A stretch of 5,689 nt of DNA, from positions 1 to 5,689 of the forward strand of contig JAUWEX010000094.1 in the NCBI GenBank assembly GCA_030607235.1. The letters are read 5' to 3'. A program made the translations under genes and the position numbers. The notes beneath the pieces are model-generated. The model had not been told where the DNA came from, did not search any database, and saw only the letters and a program-made list of their open reading frames with translations. Of the stretch, positions 1 to 5,689 are shown piece after piece. The DNA comes from Planctomycetota bacterium (GTDB lineage: Bacteria; Planctomycetota; B129-G9). Position 1 is the stretch's first letter; every line of letters begins with the position of its first letter.

Positions 1-190
1 TCTTGCCGGAGCCGTTGCGCCCGATAAAGCCCATCGACTGCCCGGCGGGCACATCGAAACTGACGTCCTTGAGCGCCCAGAGTTTTTTGTGAAAATCACG
101 CCACGGCACGGTCATGTCGGCGAGTTTGCCGACCGGCGAGGCGTAAATTTTGTAGTACTTGCTGAGGTTCTTTACGCTGATTATGTTCAT
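1..190 (-). CDS. ABC transporter ATP-binding protein, polysaccharide/O-antigen export type (N-terminal part, cut by window edge)
   Basis: Reading leftward from an ATG at 190-188 gives 63 residues before the window ends. The protein starts MNIISVKNLSKYYKIY and reaches a Walker A loop, GRNGSGK, at residues 57-63. The partial next codon begins with A, compatible with the Ser or Thr that completes the motif. The stretch KKLWALKDVSFDVPAGQSMG (about 35-54) resembles the family that includes Wzt, KpsT and TagH, which power export of O-antigen, capsule or teichoic acid across the inner membrane. In these families a short insert precedes the 'W-x-L-x-DVSF' strand, as here. An AGGG ribosome site lies about five bases before the ATG. 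The permease partner and the C-terminal substrate-recognition domain, if there is one, lie outside the window, so the cargo cannot be stated. The ABC ATPase call is firm; the glycan-export subtype is likely. Confidence 0.85.
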   Translation of the reverse strand, partial: MNIISVKNLSKYYKIYASPVGKLADMTVPWRDFHKKLWALKDVSFDVPAGQSMGFIGRNGSGK

Positions 191-249
191 CTTCGCCCTG
201 TCATAAAATTGCGCGTTTTGCCCAAAGCGGCCCGATGCTGTGCGCTTTC

Positions 250-277
250 ATTATAACAGTGTATCGTCATCGCGCAA
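250..277 (-). promoter_or_regulatory. Predicted sigma70-type promoter for the ABC transporter gene
   Basis: On the - strand TTGCGC (277-272) and a perfect TATAAT (255-250) are separated by 16 bases. Transcription would start near 243, leaving a leader of about 50 bases before the ATG at 190. The -10 matches the consensus completely; the -35 matches only in part. This is a sequence-only prediction. Confidence 0.55.
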
Positions 278-306
278 CGCAATCATAAGCGAGCATCACG
301 AAATAT

Positions 307-357
307 GGAACCGGCGGAATAATTTTTCACGGAACCGATTTTCTTGACTTCCGGTTC
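307..357. repeat. Three GAACCG elements around the propeller-gene promoter (possible operator)
   Basis: GGAACCG occurs at 307-313 and again at 331-337. Its inverted form CGGTTC lies at 352-357, in the spacer just after the -35 box. The 332-337 and 352-357 copies form a 6-base inverted repeat with starts 20 bases apart, about two helical turns, enclosing the -35 hexamer. This geometry would suit a dimeric transcription factor. Short matches like these can also arise by chance, and no regulator gene is visible nearby. Confidence 0.3.
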
Positions 358-371
358 TCCGCGGGTATAGT
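344..371 (+). promoter_or_regulatory. Predicted sigma70-type promoter for the propeller/HEAT gene pair
   Basis: TTGACT (344-349) and TATAGT (366-371) are separated by 16 bases, each one mismatch from consensus. Transcription would begin near 378, giving a leader of about 80 bases before the ATG at 457. The 16-base spacer matches the two other promoters predicted in this window. GAACCG repeats lie on either side of the -35 box and could be an operator. Confidence 0.55.
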
Positions 372-456
372 CGAAATCGGAAATTATTTCAAACCGACTT
401 GACTTGAGGCGGTATAAGTAAAAGAAAGACATTAAAAATCCAACAGGAGATTTACG

Positions 457-1989
457 ATGCGAAAGCAAGTTATAATTATGACGCTGACGATTATCTGCGC
501 CTCTCTGTGGTTATCCGGGGTCAGGGGCGACGACGAGCCAAAGACCGAAACGCCCGACGCCGGCCGTAACGCAAGGACGCTGACCTGCGTCAAGAGTTAC
601 GGCGCTTTTTCCACGCCCAAACTCAACACCAGCAACGTCATGTCCACCTGGAAGGACAAGAAAGGCTATCTCTACCTCGCCTTAAAGGCCGATTCAAAGA
701 AAAACGACAACGGCACCATGTCCTACACCGGCGGGGGCATCGCCATAATCTCACCCGACAACAAGGCAATCACGCTCACCGGCAAAACCCGTCCGTGCTT
801 CCTCTCCAACACGATAATCCACGCATGGGGCGACGACGACGGCAAGATATACGTCAGCACGTGCTACAACGGACTGGTCATCATCGACACGAAAAATACA
901 CCGATGGACACCGGCGACGACACGGCTACGCAGTACTGTCTGAACGGCGTCTTCGACACGACCGAAGGCGGCGAACCTAAACTGCTCGGGCGCTCGCCAT
1001 GCCTGGGCAGCGATCTGGTGCTGCATTCGTGCATGGATCCCGAAACAAAAGACCTCTTCATCAGCGCCGGAAATTATTACCTTCAAAAAGAAAGAACCGA
1101 CACGTACGAGGGTGGATTCATCACGCTGCAATGGGACAAAGAAAAAAAGGCCTACGTGAAATCCTACACCTACCGTACCTTCAACTGGCAATTCAAAAAG
1201 GGCAAAAAGAAATTTTACCATAAGGGGATTTACGACACGACCGAGGCCTTCAATGTCGAAAAAAACGCACCGCGCGGCGGCAAGCGCATCAAAAAACTCT
1301 TCGATTTCGGCGGCAACCACAACTGCCACTATTCCTGCTACGACGCCAGGAGAGGCCTGATCTACATCGCCCGCCGCGACACACTCGGAGCCGATTTGGA
1401 ATCCATCCCCGGCTACAACGGTGACGGCGGCATCACGATCATCGACACGAAAAAAACTCGCGATCCGATCGATGACATGGTCCGTGAACTCAACACACGA
1501 AAAAAACCGACGATCTGCGGCTCGTTCGTCTCGCATGTCTGGGTCGACGACACAACCGGAAACGCCTTCGTCTCCGTACTGGCACTGCTCAATCTAGACC
1601 ACGGCGGAGTAACCGTAATCTCGATGGGCGACAATAAAAGCACCTCGTTCCTCAACAGCGGGATATACGATACTTCGAAATCCCGAATAGGCATCGATCT
1701 CGACGACAAAAACATGCTCCGCTCTCCGGCCGTCCATTTCACCGTAAAATACCCATCCACCGGCGAGACGCTCGTCATGCACTCCGACGGTATCGACATC
1801 ATCAGCAAGGACCTCAAAAAAATCACTAGCATCCCACTCTCGGACATCCGGAAACTGCCCAACGCTTTCGGCGAGGAAGGACTGTGGGTAACGGACGCAT
1901 GGGTCGACAAAGAGGGCCTGATATACGTCTCCACGGGCGAAGGCAAAAACGGTCTGCTGGTTCTAAAATTAGCCGATACAAAAAAATAA
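457..1989 (+). CDS. Exported seven-bladed beta-propeller protein of unknown function
   Basis: The 510-residue product has a Sec-type signal peptide: Arg2/Lys3, a hydrophobic core at about 5-20, and a plausible cut after GVRG (24). Cys14 lacks a lipobox. I can align seven repeats starting near residues 61, 119, 187, 289, 357, 424 and 477. Each has a 'h-h-H/S/D-x-W-x-D..G-x-hYhS' strand pair, usually followed by a 'GGhTIID'-like strand. The layout resembles LVIVD, NHL or two-component-regulator propeller repeats, but I cannot assign a named family. His recurs at the same repeat position (122, 190, 360, 427). G[VI][FY]DT[TS] recurs at 164, 257 and 402. The mature part has nine cysteines. No catalytic or membrane domain is seen beyond the propeller. 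The start at 457 is supported by AGGAGA at 445-450; Met8 (478) is a weaker alternative. It is probably co-transcribed with the HEAT-repeat gene that follows. The propeller fold is likely; a binding or scaffold role outside the cytoplasm is inference. Confidence 0.8.
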   Translation: MRKQVIIMTLTIICASLWLSGVRGDDEPKTETPDAGRNARTLTCVKSYGAFSTPKLNTSNVMSTWKDKKGYLYLALKADSKKNDNGTMSYTGGGIAIISPDNKAITLTGKTRPCFLSNTIIHAWGDDDGKIYVSTCYNGLVIIDTKNTPMDTGDDTATQYCLNGVFDTTEGGEPKLLGRSPCLGSDLVLHSCMDPETKDLFISAGNYYLQKERTDTYEGGFITLQWDKEKKAYVKSYTYRTFNWQFKKGKKKFYHKGIYDTTEAFNVEKNAPRGGKRIKKLFDFGGNHNCHYSCYDARRGLIYIARRDTLGADLESIPGYNGDGGITIIDTKKTRDPIDDMVRELNTRKKPTICGSFVSHVWVDDTTGNAFVSVLALLNLDHGGVTVISMGDNKSTSFLNSGIYDTSKSRIGIDLDDKNMLRSPAVHFTVKYPSTGETLVMHSDGIDIISKDLKKITSIPLSDIRKLPNAFGEEGLWVTDAWVDKEGLIYVSTGEGKNGLLVLKLADTKK

Positions 1990-2038
1990 ATATCTTTCAA
2001 CATGAATCCGGTTCGATATGCAACTATCATTTCGCTAA

Positions 2039-2044
2039 TGAGGA
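2039..2044 (+). promoter_or_regulatory. Ribosome binding site that decides the HEAT-gene start
   Basis: TGAGGA at 2039-2044 sits five bases before the ATG at 2050. The upstream in-frame ATG at 2002 is preceded by tatctttcaac, with no purine-rich site. The 2050 start also puts the signal peptide directly at the N-terminus. Confidence 0.7.
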
Positions 2045-2049
2045 ATATT

Positions 2050-3657
2050 ATGAAGACATCTCACATTGCATTTGCTTTGCTATTTCTTTCCGTCATCTTG
2101 TTACCCCAAAAATCAAACCATGCCGACGGATACGGCCCCAGATACGACACCACCCAGGAAGATTGGGATAAATTCGTTGCCCTCCGGGACAAAAAAGACA
2201 TATCCGGCATTATAAATCTGTGTGAATCCCTACACGACAAATATGGATGGACTGCGATTGACATGTTAAAAGATACCCTTCGCACGTTTCCCAAAGAAAC
2301 AGTTCTGCCACACCTGAAACAAGGCCTGAAAAACCACAAATCGGATATCAGGCATGCCTGCTGGGATTTATTGGTACTTGCGGGCGATCCAATCGCGCCA
2401 ACCTACATTATCAACAGGATATCACCTCCGCCACTACCGGACGACAAAAAAGCGAAAGCCCAAAAACTAGCCTCGAGCTTGGGAATCGGGAGTCATGCCG
2501 ACCAACAATCTTGCAGGAAGCAACTAATTGAGATGGGGCCAGGTGTCGCCGAGATACTTGTACCCTTGACTAATAACGAGAACGGAAAAATCAGCAAAGT
2601 TGCCAAAGAAATCATAAGCATAGTCCATCCGCCGCTTGACAGATGGGAACTATATGCGATTTATGATTTTTGCGAATATCGCCCCTTGGTCGAAGCTCAT
2701 AAAAAAATCATCACCAACGAATACAATCCTCCCCAAACAATCAAAACGGCCATTTATACCCTGGGAGTGAGGGGCAAGACGCAAGACGCCACGGTAATCA
2801 GACCTTATCTCAAAAAAAACAGTCCATATCTCAAAGAAGCAATTGGAGCCGTCGGCTGGCTCAAAGACCGCGATTCGGTGCCTGCGCTTGTGGCGCTGCT
2901 GGATTCGGGGCTGCATAACGAGAAAATTGTAAACGCACTGCGTAATATCGGCGACAAACGAGCCATCGAACCGCTTGAAAAAAACCTTATTCGACACGAC
3001 CACATAAGGGAAAAAATGCAACACGCATTCGCGCTCGACGCATGTGGCAAGAGCGAATACCTCTGCAAGATGCTTTCGGACCTGCCCGAGCCTCTTCTTG
3101 CCAGTATGTACGTATGCTACTCCTCCGCCTCGCTGCAGGAACTTATGCTGAAGCAACTCGAAACAACCAAAATCCCCAAACTCGCATTGGTAATCATCCA
3201 ACAATTCGGAACTGTTCTCAGGCAAAACACAGATAACTCCAGAGTAATCCAGGCCATCCGCAGTAAGCGAAAAGAAATGGGTGCCATAATCAAGAATTTA
3301 TCCGATGAGGATGCTACCATCTCAAAGTCCTTGATATTGTTGGGAGATAAAGAGGAGGAAAAAGCCATTCTTGCGATGGTAAAAGACCGGTCTCCAGAAA
3401 AAAGATATTACGCTCTCTCGATTCTGAGCGGCATCCGAACGCAAAAATACATTCCGGTTTTTATTACGTACTGTTACGACTCATCCTATTTCAAAAACCC
3501 TGAATATGATTACAAATACATGGTTCGACAAGCCGCGAGAAGGGGATTGTTGTCTGTGCCGGAGATCAGGAAATATTACGACCCGTGGTACATCGACGAA
3601 GAAAAAAACATCAAGGAGATAATCGCCAACTGGAAAAAAGAACAAGCAGAAGAATAA
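2050..3657 (+). CDS. Exported HEAT-repeat protein of unknown function
   Basis: From the ATG at 2050 the product is 535 residues. It opens with a classic signal peptide: MKTSH, a hydrophobic run at about 6-18, and a likely cut near SNHA (25). The rest is almost entirely helical and hydrophilic. HEAT or PBS-lyase-type repeats are clearest at about 229-257, 258-287 and 289-315, where 'A-x-x-A-L-x-x-h-G-D/K-x-x-A-h-x-x-L' pairs recur. Further degenerate repeats lie at about 82-114, 419-446 and 447-477. The C-terminus is charged (IKEIIANWKKEQAEE). HEAT arrays are protein-binding scaffolds; no enzyme motif is seen. An in-frame ATG at 2002 would add 16 residues ahead of the signal peptide and lacks a ribosome site, so 2050 is preferred. 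The gene follows the propeller gene by 60 bases without a terminator, suggesting one transcript. It is visibly more A/T-rich than pyrD: 43% G+C at 2581-2640 against 68% at 5101-5160. Its role is unknown. Confidence 0.8.
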   Translation: MKTSHIAFALLFLSVILLPQKSNHADGYGPRYDTTQEDWDKFVALRDKKDISGIINLCESLHDKYGWTAIDMLKDTLRTFPKETVLPHLKQGLKNHKSDIRHACWDLLVLAGDPIAPTYIINRISPPPLPDDKKAKAQKLASSLGIGSHADQQSCRKQLIEMGPGVAEILVPLTNNENGKISKVAKEIISIVHPPLDRWELYAIYDFCEYRPLVEAHKKIITNEYNPPQTIKTAIYTLGVRGKTQDATVIRPYLKKNSPYLKEAIGAVGWLKDRDSVPALVALLDSGLHNEKIVNALRNIGDKRAIEPLEKNLIRHDHIREKMQHAFALDACGKSEYLCKMLSDLPEPLLASMYVCYSSASLQELMLKQLETTKIPKLALVIIQQFGTVLRQNTDNSRVIQAIRSKRKEMGAIIKNLSDEDATISKSLILLGDKEEEKAILAMVKDRSPEKRYYALSILSGIRTQKYIPVFITYCYDSSYFKNPEYDYKYMVRQAARRGLLSVPEIRKYYDPWYIDEEKNIKEIIANWKKEQAEE

Positions 3658-3687
3658 CTTGAAAAGCCAACGCCTTTTCGCTGATTC

Positions 3688-3715
3688 TTGACATAACTCC
3701 CGCATCTGCTAGAAT
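3688..3715 (+). promoter_or_regulatory. Predicted sigma70-type promoter of the pyrK-pyrD-purD operon
   Basis: A perfect TTGACA (3688-3693) and TAGAAT (3710-3715) are separated by 16 bases. Transcription would begin around 3722, about 30 bases before the pyrK start codon. The promoter lies in the 95-base gap after the HEAT gene, so the pyr genes can be expressed independently of the upstream pair. It shares the TTCTTGAC context and 16-base spacer with the promoter at 344-371. Confidence 0.6.
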
Positions 3716-3728
3716 TCCGAAAATTCTA
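3710..3728 (+). repeat. Inverted repeat overlapping the -10 box of the pyr promoter
   Basis: TAGAATT (3710-3716) and AATTCTA (3722-3728) are perfect 7-base inverted arms around a 5-base centre, CCGAA. The left arm contains the -10 hexamer and the right arm spans the expected transcription start. A protein bound here would block initiation. A/T-rich arms of this length may also be chance. GAATTC, which spans 3712-3717, recurs at 3743-3748 beside the ribosome site. Confidence 0.35.
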
Positions 3729-3738
3729 CACTGTCTCT

Positions 3739-3744
3739 AAGGGA
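3739..3744 (+). promoter_or_regulatory. Ribosome binding site for the TTG start of pyrK
   Basis: AAGGGA at 3739-3744 lies eight bases before the TTG at 3753. No in-frame ATG occurs before Met65, which already lies next to the flavin-binding motif, so the rare TTG start is needed to make a full N-terminal domain. Confidence 0.65.
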
Positions 3745-3752
3745 ATTCTCTC

Positions 3753-4646
3753 TTGAAAAAAAGCAATTCAAACGCGATTTTCGACACGATAGCCACGGTA
3801 ATCGCACAAAAGCCAAGCGGAACCAACGCCTACACACTCACGTTCGAATGCCCGGAAATCGCCGAAGCCGCCCAGCCAATCCAGTTCGTCAACATCGCTC
3901 CGGTGCCGCTGACGGCCGAAGGCAGCCCCGGCCCGGCACTGGACATGCTTTTGCGGCGGCCACTGGGCTTCTCGCAGGTCCGTCCCGAACAGGGGCGATT
4001 CGACGTGATATATCAGGTCGTCGGCCGCGGCACGCAGGCGATGGCCGACTTCAAACCCGGCGACAGGGTGCGCATACTCGGCCCGCTCGGGATGCCGCTG
4101 ACGGCCGACATGATCAAGGCCCAAACGGTCATCCTCGTCGGCGGCGGATTAGGTTTGCCGCCGCTTTACGACCTGGCCCCCGAATTGATTAAGGCGGGCA
4201 AAGAGGTTATCGTAATCGCCGGAGCGCGCGCGGAAAACCTGCTGATAATGGACACGCAGCAGTGCAAACTCAAGCGACCGCTGCCCGACATCGGCGAAAC
4301 CACCGGCTTCAAACCCTTCGTCGAACTGGGCGCGGACTGCGTAATCACCCTCGACACGCCAGCGGAAGGATTCCTGAGCGGACTGGTAACGGAACCTCTC
4401 AACAAATATCTCGAACAGGATTTCGACGGCGGACTGGAAATCATTGCCTGTGGCCCGCCGATAATGATGAAAGTCATCGCGCAAATCGCCCGCGACAGGG
4501 GCGTGAAGTGCCGCCTTATCATGGAAGCGCGCATGGGCTGCGGGCTGGGCGCGTGCCAGGCCTGCGTTTGCAAAACCACCGACGGATACAAGCGAGTCTG
4601 CACCGAAGGCCCGGTATTCGACGCCGAAGACATCGTCTGGGAATAA
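3753..4646 (+). CDS. pyrK: Dihydroorotate dehydrogenase electron transfer subunit (PyrK, iron-sulfur flavoprotein)
   Basis: The 297-residue product should pass electrons from the dihydroorotate-oxidising subunit PyrD through FMN, a [2Fe-2S] cluster and FAD to NAD+, in the cytoplasm. The order is that of the ferredoxin-reductase family. An FAD barrel carries RRPLGFS at 68-74 and YQVVGRGT at 87-94. The nucleotide-binding domain begins with VILVGGGLGLPP at 126-137 and contains IIACGPPIMMK at 230-240. The C-terminal cluster ligands are Cys263, Cys268, Cys271 and Cys283, with an extra Cys273. GYKRVCTEGPVF (278-289) is a typical PyrK ending. The stretch at about 165-195, rich in Lys, Pro and Gly, looks like an insert, and 297 residues is somewhat long for PyrK. 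The start is TTG with a good ribosome site. The stop is three bases before pyrD, so the two are probably translationally coupled. The neighbouring class 1B pyrD argues strongly against a ferredoxin:NADP reductase or hydrogenase subunit. Confidence 0.93.
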   Translation: MKKSNSNAIFDTIATVIAQKPSGTNAYTLTFECPEIAEAAQPIQFVNIAPVPLTAEGSPGPALDMLLRRPLGFSQVRPEQGRFDVIYQVVGRGTQAMADFKPGDRVRILGPLGMPLTADMIKAQTVILVGGGLGLPPLYDLAPELIKAGKEVIVIAGARAENLLIMDTQQCKLKRPLPDIGETTGFKPFVELGADCVITLDTPAEGFLSGLVTEPLNKYLEQDFDGGLEIIACGPPIMMKVIAQIARDRGVKCRLIMEARMGCGLGACQACVCKTTDGYKRVCTEGPVFDAEDIVWE

Positions 4647-4649
4647 CCA

Positions 4650-5591
4650 ATGACCGAAAACAAAAAAAACGACATCGCCGTTACCATCGCCGGAATCGAG
4701 ATGAACACGCCGCTCGTCATGGCCTCGGGCACCTTCGGATACGGCTTCGAAGTGCCGCGAGTCGCGGATTTCCGTTTCGAAGACGTCGGCGCGGTCGTCC
4801 TGAAATCCGTTACACTCAAGCCCCGAACCGGCAACAAGCCCCACAGGATCGCCGAGACCCCGGCGGGTGTGCTCAACTCGATAGGAATGCAGAACCCGGG
4901 AGTGGAGTACGTAGCGAAATACTATTTCCCGATGCTGAAAAATCTGCCGACGAAATTCATCGCCAACATCGCCGGCGAATCGACCGACGAATACGTCGAG
5001 GTCGCGCGAATCATCGCCGAGAGCGACGCTATCGAGGCGATCGAACTCAACATCTCCTGCCCCAACGTCAAGGGCGGCTGCGCGATAGGCGTAAACCCGC
5101 AGGACGCCTTCGCGCTCGTCAGCGCGGTCAAGGCCGTGTGCGGCAAGCCGGTCATCGTCAAACTCACGCCCGGCGTTACCGATATCAAAAGCATCGCGGA
5201 GAGTTGCATCGCCGCGAAGGCCGACGCGCTATCCGTGGGCAACACCTACACGGGCATGGTCATCGACACGCATACACGCCGACCGGTTTTGGGCAACAAC
5301 TACGGCGGCCTCTCCGGCCCGGCCATCCGCCCGCTGACCGTCTGCAACGTGCACAAGGTCCGCCAGGCAATCGGCGACAGCGCCATCCCCATCATCGCGT
5401 TCGGGGGCGTCAGCAATGCCAGCGACGCGGTCGAGGTCATGCTCGCGGGCGCCTCGGCGGTAGGCGTGGGCACGGCGGTATTCACAAACGCGCACATCTG
5501 TTCGGAAATCGCCGACGGTCTGCGCGCATACCTGCAATCGCAAAACGAAACGAACATCGCCGATATCGTCGGCACAGTGAAACTCAATTAG
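4650..5591 (+). CDS. pyrD: Dihydroorotate dehydrogenase, class 1B catalytic subunit (PyrD)
   Basis: The 313-residue product oxidises dihydroorotate to orotate, the fourth step of pyrimidine synthesis, using FMN in a TIM barrel. Near the N-terminus ASGTFGYG (25-32) and Lys52-Ser53 fit the FMN site. LNSIGMQNPG (75-84) is the substrate loop. NISCPNVKGG (134-143) carries the catalytic base Cys137; a cysteine here marks class 1, whereas class 2 enzymes use serine. VKLTP (170-174) contains the conserved FMN lysine, NTYTGMVID (198-206) is an FMN/orotate contact, and GGLSGPAIRP (219-228) is typical of the family. FGGV (251-254) and GVGTAVF (272-278) bind the FMN phosphate. There is no membrane-anchoring N-terminal helix. 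The directly upstream pyrK makes this the NAD-dependent 1B form, expected as a PyrD2-PyrK2 heterotetramer. The length is normal. The ATG at 4650 is the only plausible start; a weak TGGGA ribosome site lies in the end of pyrK. Confidence 0.97.
   Translation: MTENKKNDIAVTIAGIEMNTPLVMASGTFGYGFEVPRVADFRFEDVGAVVLKSVTLKPRTGNKPHRIAETPAGVLNSIGMQNPGVEYVAKYYFPMLKNLPTKFIANIAGESTDEYVEVARIIAESDAIEAIELNISCPNVKGGCAIGVNPQDAFALVSAVKAVCGKPVIVKLTPGVTDIKSIAESCIAAKADALSVGNTYTGMVIDTHTRRPVLGNNYGGLSGPAIRPLTVCNVHKVRQAIGDSAIPIIAFGGVSNASDAVEVMLAGASAVGVGTAVFTNAHICSEIADGLRAYLQSQNETNIADIVGTVKLN

Positions 5592-5689
<98 letters not shown>

Noticed and set aside
399..418. Second promoter made of TTGACT and TATAAG in the propeller leader
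   Set aside because: The two hexamers are only 8 bases apart, too close for sigma70-type recognition.
283..468. Small - strand open frame of 61 codons in the divergent intergenic region
   Set aside because: It overlaps the predicted + strand promoter and the start of the propeller gene. I see no ribosome site and no recognisable protein feature.
496..498. Lipoprotein attachment at Cys14 of the propeller protein
   Set aside because: The preceding residues are Thr-Ile-Ile, which do not fit a lipobox, and the Cys lies inside the hydrophobic core. A signal peptidase I site after residue 24 fits better.
1324..1338. Haem-binding motif in the CHYSC cluster of the propeller
   Set aside because: It is C-x3-C, not the C-x2-C-H needed for a c-type haem, and no other C-x2-C-H occurs in the protein.
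751..1536. Long antisense open frame of 261 codons inside the propeller gene
   Set aside because: It mirrors the codon bias of the + strand gene, gives a low-complexity Val/Phe/Asp-rich product and has no recognisable domain. The + strand gene has a signal peptide, seven repeats and a good ribosome site.
2002..2049. Upstream ATG as start of the HEAT-repeat gene
   Set aside because: It has no ribosome site and would place 16 residues ahead of an otherwise normal signal peptide. The ATG at 2050 has TGAGGA at the right distance.
3661..3679. Terminator after the HEAT gene formed by GAAAAG and CTTTTC
   Set aside because: The stem is only 6 pairs and A/T-rich, with a 7-base loop and no clear T-run after it, so it is not a convincing intrinsic terminator.
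4149..4876. Two antisense open frames of over 230 codons across pyrK and pyrD
   Set aside because: They are shadows of well-recognised genes in G+C-rich DNA; their products show no family features.

Overview
The window is from a bacterial chromosome. It holds four complete genes on the + strand, the first 27 codons of a fifth, and the first 63 codons of a divergent gene on the - strand. No tRNA, rRNA, CRISPR array, insertion sequence or phage gene is visible. The organism cannot be named. A class 1B dihydroorotate dehydrogenase (PyrK plus PyrD) next to purD, a Wzt-like surface-glycan exporter, and exported beta-propeller and HEAT-repeat proteins would fit a PVC-group lineage (planctomycete or lentisphaera-like). 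This is inference from gene style only.

Layout. At 1-190 (-) is the start of an ABC-transporter ATPase of the O-antigen/teichoic-acid exporter type, with its own promoter at 250-277. The 266-base divergent intergenic region also carries a strong-looking + strand promoter (344-371) set among GAACCG repeats. It drives an exported protein of 510 residues (457-1989) in which seven repeats can be picked out, the signature of a seven-bladed beta-propeller. After 60 bases with no terminator comes an exported HEAT-repeat protein (2050-3657). These two form a probable two-gene unit of unknown function.

A second promoter (3688-3715) starts a nucleotide-synthesis operon: pyrK from a TTG codon (3753-4646), pyrD three bases later (4650-5591), and purD 15 bases after that (5607 to the window edge). 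PyrK and PyrD should form the NAD-linked heterotetrameric dihydroorotate dehydrogenase that makes orotate. PurD begins the glycinamide steps of purine synthesis, so pyrimidine and purine synthesis appear to share a transcript.

The part least explained by known families is the propeller/HEAT pair. Both proteins look exported, they probably share a transcript, and neither has a recognisable catalytic domain. The propeller has a recurring His-x-Trp-x-Asp-like motif that places histidine at the same position in four of its seven repeats.
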